Origin: Sapria himalayana
Taxonomy: Eukaryota > Streptophyta > Magnoliopsida > Malpighiales > Rafflesiaceae
Length of the DNA: 64,000 nucleotides
Direction of reading: 5' to 3'
Assembly: GCA_029783825.1 (NCBI GenBank)
Contig: JAREIK010002677.1
Coordinates: 511,883 to 575,882 of the forward strand
Part shown: in pieces, positions 40,704 to 53,227 of the stretch
Layout of the letters: every line of letters begins with the position of its first letter
Position numbering within the stretch: position 1 is the stretch's first letter
Translations under genes and position numbers: made by a program
Notes under the pieces: model-generated
The model's database searches: none
What the model was told of the DNA's origin: nothing
The model's input: the letters and a program-made list of their open reading frames with translations, nothing else

Positions 40704-41524
40704 GTAGCAATACATCATTGCTACCCAAGTGACAAAAATATAATAGATTCAAATTAACCTAATTTTGTAGCATATTTTATGGTACGACTTAGTCCGTTTG
40801 TTCATTTTATCTAGATTGATTTATGAGGCATAGATCATGTCATTCTCACATTAATCTATATGTTTTTTGATTTTTGAGTAGACTAAATTCAATAAATAAG
40901 CTCAATATCTCATATTGGCTTATTTGAGTATGGTCGTGCATTTTAATTATCCTCTCAATAAAGGGGCCAATTGATATCACTTTCGTTATATAGAAGTGAC
41001 AAATTTCATATACATCAATCACATCCCTCTGCACAATTTATTGTATACCTAGTAAATAACTTTATAACCATCCTTGTTACAGGTGGTATTTGTTGAATCT
41101 AAAGTTTACAACTCCTTATGTTGGGAACCATAGTGATTTCAGGTCAAAGGATAATTCATACTAATAGTCATTATGATAATGTGTCTGATACTTATAATAA
41201 TCCATGCAACATTCTCATAGTGGGTCAGTTCAATATATGTTATCCAACATATACTTATGTGTTAGCTTAATATCTCAAAATAGTTAACCTACATGCTAGG
41301 CTTAATGTATTAATATTGCCCTTAAATATTAAATCTTGACTCGGGATAATTTAGAGTAGTATTCCATAAAATATATCATCCTAGAACATTATTATATTCA
41401 TCTAATATTTGTACAGATCTAAATATATATAATAATCATAAAATAATGCTTTTTTACATAAATGATATGATACAAAAGTCCCGACAAATCATCTAATGAT
41501 TGACTTTTATGGTATACTCTAATA
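40704..41524 (-). mobile_element. Ty1/copia LTR remnant
   Basis: On the minus strand the LTR begins at 41524 (TATTAGAGTATACCATAAAA, probably a changed TGTTAGA start), directly after a polypurine-like GTGGGAGAT at 41533-41525. It continues through words typical of copia LTRs (GGATGTGATTGATGTATATG, CACTTGGGTAGCAATGATGT) and stops at about 40704 where TAGA repeats start. The distal LTR end is missing. Open frames inside it are incidental. Confidence 0.7.
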
Positions 41525-41533
41525 ATCTCCCAC

Positions 41534-42357
41534 TAGCACTAAAGCTAATCACTAAAGTATCTGATACCTAGTGACCAAGTGTGACCATCATGCTACCTCT
41601 GTGCTAAAGCCTTGGTCAATGGGCTTGTTATGTTGTCATCTGTAGGTACTATGCATATCTTTATATCTCCTCTATCATTAATCTCTCAAATGAGATGTAA
41701 ACTCCGAGTTATGTGTTTGGATCATTGATGAGATCTAGTTTCCTTAGCCTATGCAATAGCCACATTGTTGTCACAATAAAGGTCTATTTGATTAGTTTTG
41801 CTATGAACTAAATCAAGTTCTAAGATAAAATTTTTAATCCAAATAGCTTCTTTTTCCACATTAGAAGCAACAATATACTCAGCTTCTATAGTAGAATCAA
41901 TAACTGTATCTTTCTTTGAACTCTTCCAGCTCGTAGCACCACTATTTAAGCAAAATACATAACCTAACTATGATCTTGAATCATCCCTATAAGTTTGGAA
42001 GCCTACATTTCTGTAACACTTTACCACAAGCTCATAATCACCTTCATATATCAAGAAATAATCTAGAGTGCTTATTAAGTACTCTCACCTAGATCTAACT
42101 AGTATATTCTCATCATGCTTAATGCATTTGAGACATTAGGACAAGTAAAAATCATGGCATGCACGATAGACCAAATAGCAGATGCATATGAAATCTTATC
42201 CATGCATTCTCTTTCCTCTTTAATAGAGTGACATATAGCCTTAGAAAGGCTCACTCTATGTGACATTGGCAAGAATCCATTCTTAGAATTCTGGATGGAA
42301 AAATAATTAAGCACTTTATCAATACGTGCACTTTGATTCAGGCCAATAAATCTTTTT
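41534..42357 (-). pseudogene. Ty1/copia reverse transcriptase end and RNase H, broken
   Basis: The minus strand encodes the C-terminal part of a copia polyprotein. From 42350 downward it reads RFIGLNQSARIDKVLNYFSI, KNGFLPM, YASAIWSIVHAMIFTCP (the RT C-terminal region normally ending in DIAYAV), then the RNase H motifs DSTIEAEYIVAS, EAIWIKNFILEL, LYCDNNVAIA, KHITRSLHL and VPTDDNITSPLTKALAQ. Stops (for example the TAG after NNVAIA) and a disrupted region around 42000 make it inactive. The reading is cut at 42358 by the CACTA terminus. The rest of RT, integrase, gag and the other LTR are not found on the far side. Confidence 0.88.
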
Positions 42358-42785
42358 CACTAGAAGAAAAATCACATATAGCAAGGGATAATTCCCTAAC
42401 TAAATGGGCATTTTCTGTCGGTAAATGGGATATAGTGATGTATTAATGAAGGAACTATTCCAAATCTAAAGTACTCGTCGCTAAAATTTAGTGAGGGAAA
42501 GTGTCCCTAGCTAATTATTTTGCGACGAAAAAATCCATAGCTGAAAAGAATAATTTTTCTAGCTAAATTAGCATGATAAATGAGAGTTTTCGTCACTAAA
42601 CGGATATAACAATGGATGCTTTCCCAATCTAAAGTGCTCGTCACTAGATATTAGCGATGGAAATAGTCCCTCGCAAAATAAATTCGATGGAAAAAATCCC
42701 TTGCTATAATAAAGATATCTCTAGATAAATTAGCTATGGAAACATCCCTAGCTAAATTACGTATGGAAACATCCCTAGCTATTTT
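42358..42785. repeat. CACTA terminus and subterminal repeats
   Basis: After CACTAGAAGAAAA come direct and inverted copies of short words: TAGCAAGGGATAATTCCCTA, TCGTCGCTAAAATTTAG, CCCTAGCTAATTATTTTGCG, GTCACTAGATATTAGCGATGG, ATCCCTAGCTAAATTACG. Such repeats are the binding region for CACTA transposition proteins in characterised elements. Two near-identical copies of TATGGAAACATCCCTAGCTA lie at the inner end. Confidence 0.85.
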
Positions 42786-44934
42786 TAGAATTTAATTTTT
42801 TAAAGAAATTTTAATTAAAACAGAAACTAAACATGATACTTTATAATTAAAAAAAAATAAAATCATTTAATAACTTATTCTAATACAATATTTTAACATA
42901 ATTAAAATAAAAAATAACAAAATCTTATTACATATTATTCATTAATATATCTACCAATAGTGCATAAAGTATAATCTATCTATGCATTGATGTTGCTTTC
43001 TTTCCCTCTACTCCTCTGATCACCATCTTTCTAATGTGACAAAGCTTTCTGAGTCACGGTGCATTATGTCTAGTGAAAAATTCCTTCACTTATACAAGTT
43101 TCGTATGAGGAACAATATGGTACCATATCTGTATGAAATTTAAACCACTCAATCAATTCAAAATAAATAAATAAAAAGTTATGTTTTGATAAATATATAA
43201 TATTATAGTATATATGTACATATATACTAGTATTTCACTCGTACATATATTATTGCAGTATATGTACATATAAACTGTAGTATTATGTGTACATATATCC
43301 TGAGTACATATATACTCAGTATATATGTACATAAAATACTGCATTATTATATGTGCAAATATCACCTTCTACATGAGTATCATCATTATCATCTTAAGAC
43401 CTAGTATAATTAGAACCAATCATTGCAGAACCTAGAGCAAAAAAACTTATTTACTCATACGTTCGCTTTGTACTATGTGATAATTGCATATCAACACAAT
43501 TACTAAGATTTTTAAGACCAACCTCTGCCTCGCTAGACTTGACCTGAAATATCTTAATCCCACAGCTTTAGGGAAAGTCTAATATCCATGACTTTTATTA
43601 CCTACATTAGTAAGCAATGCCCAATGATGACTAGACCAGCCCTAGCAATTATATATTCAAAAGTGTGTCTGTGTGTAAATGGGTGTGTATGTATGATAAT
43701 ATATACATGTCTACAAATAAATATATGCACCCAATTATATATATACTCGATATATACGTATGTATATACTACAGAATAAAAGTATGCATATATTGAGTAT
43801 AAATTTACGTATATACTACAGGATAAACATACTTATATACTGAGTATATACATACATATATAATGCAGTATATATGTATGCAAATACTGAGTATATATGT
43901 ACAAATATACTCAGTATATACGAACATATATACTCGGTATATACATACTTATTTACTCAATATATGTAGATATATACTCAGTATATATGTAATTTATACC
44001 AAGTATATATGTACGTATATACTGTAATATTATATGTTCGTATGTATAATCACATAGCCTTAGATGACACACACTTGTACTTTCATGCAAATAGACATAT
44101 CATCAAAGACAACAGAATAAAATAATATAGGACTTTAAAACACACATATAGGTCTCTCAAGCATTGTCAGCATTTCTAGTTCTTTTTCCTTTGGTACTCC
44201 ACGCAAATAGAGAACATTGTTACACCTTCACATGGAGCATAACATTTACAAACCAATATCCGATAACAAGCAGTCGTATATCTAAACTACGATGACGTAG
44301 ATCTACTCAAAATAAGAGTGTCTAGAACAAACCTAGGTTTTTGTGGAATTAATTTTTTGGTTCATCTCATAGCTTAATAGGCTAAGGTGTTGTTCCCATC
44401 ACCATGAAGGACTAGCCAAGCCTTTTACATACCTATAATTGGCTAAAGCTCTACCCAAAAAATATAGGGACAACAAACATTTTCACAGATATATAAAAAT
44501 AGTTATTATAGACATGAACTAACACAAATTAAAATTGATAGTCATATAAATTTAACAAAAATCTAAAAGATGTCCAACAATGATGTTTAGAGAGAAAGAG
44601 AGTGGAAAAATAAAATGTTTTAGGAATAATGAAGATAATAAAAGCTAGGCCTCCTTTTGATCAAGCTGAAATCTGTAAATACGAAACCCATGAAATGGAA
44701 GGACTATGGCAATGTCTGAATGCTTTGAATCATAATTTTTTTATGCATATCACATCATCTGTCTTGCAAAGATTCATTATTAGGTTAATCAGCAAAGTAA
44801 AGAACAAAATCAGAATAAAAAAAATTGAAACTTGGAAAAAAATCACTTCAAGTTTTACTACACATAGACAAAAATCAATAATAGTTCAGAAATAATTCTC
44901 ATACGAAATCATCATCATAATTAGTAGGGAATTT
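42786..44934. other. CACTA 3' region with palindromic TATA minisatellite
   Basis: No protein is recognised here. Two blocks, about 43190-43350 and 43690-44045, consist of words such as ATATACTGAGTATATA, ATATACTCAGTATATA and TATATGTACATA. Both orientations are interspersed, so the tract is rich in potential hairpins. The remainder is AT-rich; an open frame at 44629-44895 has no recognisable content. Confidence 0.65.
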
Positions 44935-46920
44935 TAAGCTAGCTTTTCTTGTGAGGCTTCATAGCTAGATCTCAGAATGCTATCTGTTGCGTCAATGCCA
45001 CTAATTGTGACTCCACATAGGACATCTGCTATTGCATTACATTCTTAATTTCTTTCTTCTCATCATTTATTTCTTTAATTTCTTGCATTTCTTTGATCAA
45101 ATTAGTAATCTTCTCCTCCTTCTCTTCTTTCATTTATTGTATGTCTTTCTTCAAATTAGTATACTGCTCATCTTTCTGTTCTTTAATTTCATATATCTCT
45201 TCATTCAAATGAGATATCTAGTCATCCTTCTTTTTCATTTCGGTCTCCATAACTAGAATACATTCATTTGTTTCCATTGCTTATTGTTCGACCACCTCAT
45301 CCACTATTGTTGAGATAGATGAAATAGAAGCACAACTGCTACAACAAAATGCCACTCCCTTCAAGACGATGTCATGCACTTGTTGTTACTTACGACCTCC
45401 TATGGTCTCTAAATAAATAGGATCATAATCTATTGGTTGAAGATCCATAGAACCCTTAATTTGTTGAGAAGTAGTTGTCACAGATTCCTCCAAGAGTTCC
45501 TGAGATAAAATAGTGAAAAATACTATTATAGATATACAAAAAATAAAATAATTATTTTGCATTCCAAACAACTTTCAAAATGTACTATAGTATTATAAAA
45601 TTTTATTAATATAATAGATTCTTACAGCAATCATCTGAGACTTATTATCAACAAAATGACTATCCACTTTTTTCATATGCATCTTCTTAAAAATCTCATA
45701 AAATTGGGATCTCAACCCAATTATCCAGCCTAGAATATGTATTTATTAAGTCATAAAATAATAGATGATCAAAAATTTTAACAAAATTAATAAAACCATG
45801 CACAGATTGATTTATTAGACTATTAGGACAACAACTAAATATATAAATGTTTACAATTTTAAAAGTGTACGAAACCTTGAGCATGCTCAATGCTCGACTT
45901 CAACCATCCTGTGTGTCGATAGATTCCTGTACCTAGTCCACCTACCTCACTTCGTCGATTTTTGCTGGCTATATCTGATTTTTTTTTCACATCTGGCTCC
46001 TCCCAATACTTAAGCCACTTGGGCCAGTCATCATCGGATATAAAATTAGGCCTTTCTTTCATATTATTCAATTTATGGACAAAATCAAAATACCATTGAG
46101 TAGCTTTGATCTCACATAATGACTTTATCTTTACATCAAATTTGAGTGCCCATGTGTACTTATTCTTTATATAGAAAAATCACAAAAGAATTTATATTAA
46201 CAAGAACATAATTATTTACTACTTGAATAATAACCAACATAATAGTTAAATAATTAGATAATTATTTTTCAATGCTTTTGTTTTTTTATTTTTTACCTGT
46301 CATTAAAATAAGACTCTTTTGTAGATTCGAAAACTTTCTTTCAGGAGAATACTTTATAAGCAGTTATTTTCTTAAAAGACTTTGTAATTATAGTCGAGCA
46401 CTTGTGATATAGAATAAAATTATACAAATAAATAAATAACATTGAAAACAAGCAAATCATAACTATATATTTAAAAAAAGCAACCGACAGTAACATCAGA
46501 TTTTTTTTTCAAGTCATATTTACATATTTTTTTTACCTCCCATCCACAATCTCAATTACAAACTTAAACTGAATGTAGAGGAAGGCACATCATTTGATGA
46601 TGTCATTGGTTTTGTAAATGGGAGAACTATCGGTCTAAAATGTGGTGTAGAAGATAGAGATGGATCAAAATTGTGTGCAGGAAGAACAATGGATGGTGGG
46701 CTTATATTTGATAAAGGTGATAGGAGAGGTCTCAAAGATGGTGATGCCGATAGAAATAAAGATGGTGATTGTGATGTTGAAGTGTGGATATGGTGGATAT
46801 GAGATTGTACTGATTCTACAACATGATGTAACATACTAGATGAATTTGGTTCATTTTTGTGTCTATGTCCAACTCCACCACGGCCACGTCTTTTATGCAC
46901 CATCTGCTGTACAAAATAAA
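44935..46920 (-). pseudogene. CACTA second gene, Ptta/En/Spm transposase type
   Basis: Minus-strand pieces in order: a start-like MVHKRRGRGGVGHRHK at about 46900 with a Ser/Pro-rich N-terminal region to 46559; YHKCSTIITKSFKKI near 46400; WPKWLKYWEEPDVKKKSDIA and SKNRRS (46071-45900), the conserved core of the plant transposase Ptta/En/Spm family (Pfam PF03004); then DLQPIDYDPIYLETIGGRK at about 45450-45389, the family's C-terminal motif. After that comes a long charged coiled-coil-like stretch (EIYEIKEQKDEQYTNLKKD and similar) to about 44940. Introns appear to separate several pieces, and at least one in-frame stop lies in the coiled coil. The product would be the accessory DNA-binding protein of the element. 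It is decayed. Confidence 0.75.
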
Positions 46921-47043
46921 ACATAGAACAAATAATAGAGATATAATGAATAAACATGCATTTTAGAATAAAACACACCGATAGATTTCAACAAAATATA
47001 GAAACTTTTTGATAGTTTAATATTATAATAAAATTATAACAGT

Positions 47044-50000
47044 TTAAATATCGGCGTCACTCTCATCCTCCAATGGATCTTCTAAATTATTGTCTGATTT
47101 CGATAGATGTTCAAACTCATCTTCAGATAGAAATTGATCATCTTAATTTCTATTAGGCCACTATTTGAGTCACATAAATTTTCTAGATCTTTATCTACAT
47201 GTACAGGCTAAATATTATTTATGTCATCTTCCTAGAATACTGGTGCAATATCTAAGTCTACACTTCTTTGTTGTGATGTCGGTACTTCAAAATTTGATCG
47301 AGCTTTGATTTTGCAAATCACACACCAATCACTCTTATAACGAGATAAACTCGGATATGTACAATAATATACTTGAGTGACTTGAACTGCCATAATAAAT
47401 GGCTCATATCAATTATATCATCATTTATGTTTAACATCTACTAACTTATAAAATAATGAATCTTTGTGCCCATATTTCATGTAGGATTAAACCACTAGCA
47501 CTTTAATAATACAATCATGTTATTTTCGAGTCTAGGATACTCCAACTCAATAACTTGTTTGAGTTGATCATGATAATTAATATCATCTACACTATAACCT
47601 GAGCCTTTAATGGATACACCAATATTCATTGTTGTTTTAGAAGAACCATGCCCAATTGTGTTAAATTTATATCCATTGATAAAATACCCAAGATATGTTG
47701 TCACATATCTAAACGGGCTTTTACTTAGATTCTGAATGAAAATATTTGAATATCCATTTGAAGGATCAATAGCATGTGATATAAATTTTAAAAATGATAT
47801 TAACAAATAAACGATACTAATAAATTAAATAATTCAAAAATTTAAAACTTAATAATTATAACATAATTTTTGAATCAATTCGCAAATTCAGTTTCTAGCA
47901 TATAATCGACATAATTGCTGGAAATTGCTGGTTTCCTATATTTTAATTGCTCAACATAAATAATGCACATATATAAAAAGAGAGAGAAAAATATATATCA
48001 ATTTTTAATAATTCCTATTAAAGATAAAATTAAAATATGATTAAACTTGTAACCATTTTGGGTATACATACTCAATATATGGTGTTATCTCCTCAGAATT
48101 AAGTAAAGCGTAGCTCCGGGTTGATTTGTACTCTTCATCTATCATACATATTTTTATTGCTCTTCCAAATGATCTTCCAGGGTACTTGAAGATAGATAGT
48201 TTGTCCACAGAATCATATTCTACCATCACATAACCTTCATCATTTCGAGGTACATTTATCTATCATACATCAAAATTAAGTGAAATGTCATTCTCCAAAC
48301 TCACAATGTTATCTATTTTGATTGTTGTTGCAGTTAGTTATTTAAAAAACAAAATAAGTTCTATAAGGACCTTCCAAACACTTAGAAGATGTAATTTACG
48401 GAATGCAATAGGTATTAATATCCTCATAAATACATGATCATCATGACTTTTCATTCAAAATAACTTAAGATTTTTCATATCTGCGCATCTATCCATATTT
48501 GACACATATCCATAAGGAAATTTCAAATTTTTATCCCATTCACACAATATCTATCTTGCTTTCTTATCAAGTGTATAGCGAGCTTTAGGGAATTTTTTTG
48601 TTGCCTCATTCAGTTTAAATTGAGGATTTCGACATTAATTATTCAGCTCTTGTCTTGAATTTAAAGTATCTTTTATTTTTCCATCTACATTAAGGATAGT
48701 ATTGAAAACATTGTTAAAGACATTTTTTTTTTCAATATGCATTACATCTAAGTTATGACAAATTATATAGGAATTCCAATAGAGAAAGTCACAAAATACA
48801 CTACGGTTACTACCACCAAATATTTTTCCTATTGGTTCATTACTTCTAGTAGCATCCTTTTTAGTTACCTTCTTCAAACCCAAACTCTAGATCTCTATCA
48901 TAATATCATCTCCTGGACGAACTACTGGTGCAAATGTCATAATAGTTTTATTTTTTTGAAATGCAATTCTATTTCTTTGAAATGGATGATTCGATTGTAA
49001 AAACTTACGATGGTTATCAAATCATGACTATCTACCACTAAATTTGAGGGCAAATGCATCATAATTTTTCATGCAATGTTGGCATGCGAATCGTCCTACA
49101 GTACTCCAACCAAACAACATTGAATATGCAGAAAAATCACTTACTATCCACATAAGGGCCGCCCACATAATGAAATTTTGCTTCTTTGAGATATCATATG
49201 TATTCACACCAAGATCTCACAAATGATTTATCTCTACTATAAGAGGCTGTAAAAAAATATCCAGCATGTCTATCAGATTTTTTGGCCCTAGAACCACTTT
49301 TGACAAAAACATATATTGCTCCTTCATACACAACCATAGAGGCAAGTTATAATGTGCCACTATCATTGGTCATGTTGAATACTATTGTCCAGATTGCCCA
49401 AATGGTTGAAATCCATCTATACAGAGACCCAATCTCACATTTCGACTTTCAGATGCAAAATTTCGATGTATATAATTAAAATGCTTCCAAGAAAGTGAAT
49501 ATGATGGATGACGCATTACCCCTTCTTCAATCTCATGCTCAGAATGCCACCTCATATCATTGCTATATCATTTGATGCATATAGTATGAGTAATCGAGGA
49601 ATTAATAAAAAATAATACATCTTTTTAAATGCAACTTTCAATTTTTGTTGCATATCTACAACACGAGATGCCTTCTTAAATCGAGGATGATCACAAAACT
49701 TTCAGCTAATTAAATCACTATCACCACCCCAATATAACATACATCCATTGAAACAATAATCAATTTCACCACTGGTAGACTCATTCTTCGTAGTAACTCT
49801 TAGTCTTGTAAAAGTTATTAGTGATCAAATTATTATCCGGAACAATCTTCTTCATTAGTTTTGACACTTGATAAAATAATCTCTCAAACATATGATTTTT
49901 TGACTTAATACTCATAAGTCGAGCTACAAGTAACAATTGAAAATGTGTTTTACAACTAGGCTACAACTCTTTATCTGCAGCTTTAAGCATTTTATAAAAT

Positions 50001-50406
50001 TTATGAGCTTCGGTATTAGGTAGTTCATCAATGTAATCCTTATTGAAGTCAGCACCAACAACTTCCATGATCATTCTATGGTATGTGTTTGATGCTTCTT
50101 CACCACAAGCAAATGATTCAATACCCTCGTGTTGGTCATAGTTCAGAGCCATTGCACTTTCGCCATTATAAATCCAATAATTTGGCAAAAAGCCATATTT
50201 AGCCAAATAGTATCTTATAGTGTTTGCATCACGAAAAGGGATATTCTAACACTTGTGATGATTACATGGACACTTAATTTTTTCTCCATCCATCCATCTC
50301 GATTGATTACGTGCAAAATTGATGAAAGTTTTAAGCCACTCAAAAAATCTTTATTCAAAATTCCATTCATGAACCTTTAGTACATCCACTTATGATATGA
50401 ACTCAT
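47044..50406 (-). pseudogene. CACTA TNP2-like transposase, decayed
   Basis: Starting at ATG 50406, the minus strand gives a transposase-associated domain (WLKTFINFARNQSRWMDGEK, then CPCNHHKC, and AKYGFLPNYWIYNGE at 50206). Next comes the Transposase_21/TNP2 core near 49560-49390 (EEGVMRHPSYSLSWKHF, RNVRLGLCIDGFQPFG) and 48780-48640 (HNLDVMHIEK, NTILNVDGKIKDTLNSR). A DUF4218-like piece follows at 48229-48041 (FKYPGRSFGRA, EITPYIEY), then a DUF4216-like piece at 47700-47300 (GYFINGYKFNT, INYHDQLKQVIELEY, LKCWF-type motif). The acidic tail (SEDEFEHLSKSDN, DESDADI) stops at 47044. Stops and frame changes occur (for example after PFGQSGQ, and before NIPFRD). Order and content match the standard CACTA transposase; the copy is not functional. 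Confidence 0.88.
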
Positions 50407-50689
50407 TTTGCCCTGTTATATTTACAAAAAATAATGCTCAAATATTATTTTGAATTAAACATTCTATTACTTCTAAATATACTAATAATTAAATAAAATT
50501 ACTTACAGATGAATATTTAAAAATTAAATAACATGAATATCGAGGCAATGCATTTGTAGAATCTACATGAATAGATAAAGCAATTTTAGCATGATAAAGA
50601 TTAATAGATATCATGGTATTACTAGATAAAGGGAGAAAAATATGATAATGTATAAGAAAGCAAAAACGAAAGACATTTAAAGTTTGAAG

Positions 50690-51065
50690 GGGTAGAGGGA
50701 GAGGGAGAGAGAGGGGGAGAGAAGGTGGGGAGAGAGAGGGGTAGAGAAATGGAGAGATGGAGAGAGAGAGAGAGAGAGAAAGAGAAAGGGGAGAGGGAGA
50801 GAGAGGGGGGTAGATAGAGCCGAAGAGAAATGGTGAAAGGAAGAGAGAGGGAGAGAGAGAGGGGGGGGGAGGGAGGGGGGAGAAAGAGAGATGGAGAGAG
50901 AGAGAGAGAGGGATAGGAAGGGAGAGAGGGAGAGAGAGATATATATATATAACAAGTAAGAAAGGAGAGCGAGAAATAAATTAACAAGAGAGAGAGAGTT
51001 ACATAGAAAGAAAAAGAGGAAGAGAGTGACACAAAAAGAATTAAAGAGGGAGAGAGAGACACATA
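50690..51065. repeat. GA-rich low-complexity tract
   Basis: About 375 bp composed almost wholly of GAGAGA and GGGAGA words with runs of G (for example at 50866-50880). The complementary strand reads as Ser/Leu/Pro-rich open frames, which are artefacts. The tract lies just 5' of the TNP2-like gene. Confidence 0.9.
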
Positions 51066-51339
51066 GAGAATGCAATGTTAGAATGAGGAATTACATAAAA
51101 GAAAAACAAATTTTCTTCTATACAAAACTATAAGATATTACATCTTTTGTCATACATAAGTTCATATATGAGTTTGAGGCCTAAGGGTTGGGATTAGGTA
51201 AGTATACCTTAATTGTATTATACCATATATGAGCCTGACCAACGAACACTCTCATGCTATGTGCTTACATATTGTTGATTATGTATCTTTTGTCAGTTAA
51301 TCAAGTTAGCGCAACAAATTTGTATTATCCCATTAATAA

Positions 51340-52960
51340 TTATATGTTTGTATACACATAGTATATGTAGTTATAAATAAGTATATATAGTTAAACATAT
51401 AGTTATATATAGATACATGCATACAAGTAGTTATAAGTAGTTATACATAAATGTATAGTTATAAATAATTATATAGATTTACATATTTTTATACATATAT
51501 GTATACATAATTAAAAATAAAGTTATATTTATTTATATAGAGTTTTTTATAGTTATACAAATATCTATATATAGTTATACACATATAGTTAAACTTTATG
51601 TTGTATGTTTTTATATATAAAATTATAAATATAGTTACATGTGGTTATACATATAGTTACACGTTTAGTTAAACTTATATTTATACATGTATGTATAAAT
51701 AGATTTTTTCATACAATTTCATATATTTATACATATATTTATGTATAGATATATATATATATATATACTAAAATACATATTTTATACTAAAATATAAAAA
51801 TGTATATTAAATATATGTTGTTATATATATATATTTAAATATAGTTATGTATACATTTTTTATAGTTATACATATAGTAAGATAGAATTATTTATAGTTA
51901 ATTGTTATTATACATATAATATATATAGTTATAAAAAATTATATTTCGTTAAACATTTAGTTATATATATATATATATATATATATTCATACGAGTAGTT
52001 ATATTTAGTTTTACATAAATATATACATAGTTATAAACAAATATATAGATTTACATATATGTATACATATATGTATAAATAGTTAAAAATATAGTTATAT
52101 TTAATTATATAAAGTTTTATTTAGTTTTACAAATATTTATATATAGTTAAACACATAATTAAACATAATGTTGTATGTTGTTATACATGTAATTATAAAT
52201 ATAGTTACATGTAGTTATACATATAAATACACATATAGTTTAAATTATATTTATACATGTCAGTATATATATATATATATGTATATATTTATAATATTTT
52301 ATATTTATATATATAGTTATGTATAGGTATAGATATACAAAAATACATTTTTTTATACTAATATATAAATATATTTAGTAAATATATGTTGTTAATTATA
52401 AATTTTAATATATTTATGTATAATGTTTTTATAGTTATACATACAGTCAAAGAAAATTATTTATAGTTATATGTCTTTATAACTATAGTATATATAGATA
52501 AAAATAGAGTTATATATATTAAAACATATAGTTATATATAGATATATTCATACAAGTAGTTATAAGTAGTTATATAAAAATGTATAATAGGTTATAAACA
52601 AATAAATAGATTAATTATATGAATACATATCTGTATACATTGTTACAAATATAGTTATATTTAATTATATAGAGTATTACATAGTTATACAAATATTTAT
52701 ATAGTAAAATACAATTAAATATTGTTATATATTATTAAACCTATAATATATTTTGTTAGAAATATAGTTATATAGAATTATACATATAGTTATAAATTAT
52801 AATTAAGTTAAAAAAATAGTTATATATAGTTGTGGATATAGTTATAAAATTAGTTTACATAGTTACAAATATAATAAAATATAGTTATAAATAGATTTAT
52901 ATAATTATACAAATATTTATAAATAATTATACATATATAGTTAAACATATAATTATTGAT
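51340..52960. repeat. Three tandem ~565-bp AT-rich repeats
   Basis: Landmarks recur with a period of about 563-567 bp. AAGTAGTTATAAGTAGTTATA (first copy near 51424) has relatives near 51987 and 52554. The following order, ATAGATTTACATAT, then TATAGTTATATTTA, then TACAAATATTTATA, then ATGTTGTATG, is kept in each copy. Inside each unit the sequence is itself built of TATAGTTATACATA-like words. The third copy is partial. Confidence 0.8.
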
Positions 52961-53227
52961 CATCCTCAAGATCATACTAGATTTTAATCAATGCAGGACT
53001 TTTAACATTTGGCTATCTCTCAAACTGGCAACTTATGTTTGTATATTTATCAGAGGTTAATCACCATACAATTATTTCAACATGATGTTCGTCAGAAAAT
53101 TTGCCCACTAAATCATTATTATGCTCTAGAAAGTAGCATTCTAGATTTCTCTCTATGGCTATCACATATTTGAGTTAACAATAATATGACCTATCATAAT
53201 TTTTTTAATTAAATATCTCAACTAGTT
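52961..53227. other. Short unassigned segment between two CACTA-type regions
   Basis: Mixed-composition DNA with no terminal repeat or coding motif that I recognise. It may be host DNA or the unrecognised right part of the element to its left. Confidence 0.4.

Larger units (their letters stand above)
42358..53000 (-). mobile_element. CACTA (En/Spm) element; right end unresolved
   Basis: The left terminus begins CACTAGAAGAAAAATCACAT at 42358, a standard CACTA end, followed by subterminal repeats. Two transposon genes in the usual CACTA order lie on the minus strand: a TNP2-like transposase (50406-47044), then a Ptta/En/Spm-type gene (46920-44935). The matching right terminus on the plus strand (TTCTTGTAGTG) was not found before 53228, where a second CACTA end of the same orientation starts. 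The right boundary given is therefore approximate. The element interrupts copia RT sequence at its left edge. Confidence 0.8.

Noticed and set aside
25258..40705. CRISPR-like regular repeats
   Set aside because: The periodicity is a 4-nt microsatellite without repeat/spacer structure, and the DNA is plant nuclear.
40846..41034. 62-codon minus-strand frame
   Set aside because: It lies wholly within the copia LTR remnant and has no recognised domain.
43153..43365. Minus-strand frame rich in Tyr/Ile/Cys/Thr
   Set aside because: It is a translation of the TATATGTACATA minisatellite.
44629..44895. 88-codon plus-strand frame
   Set aside because: It lies inside the CACTA element, opposite to the transposon genes, with no recognisable motif and a Lys/Ile-rich end; it is probably chance.
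50622..51075. Ser/Leu/Pro-rich minus-strand frames of up to 146 codons
   Set aside because: They are translations of the GA-rich low-complexity tract.
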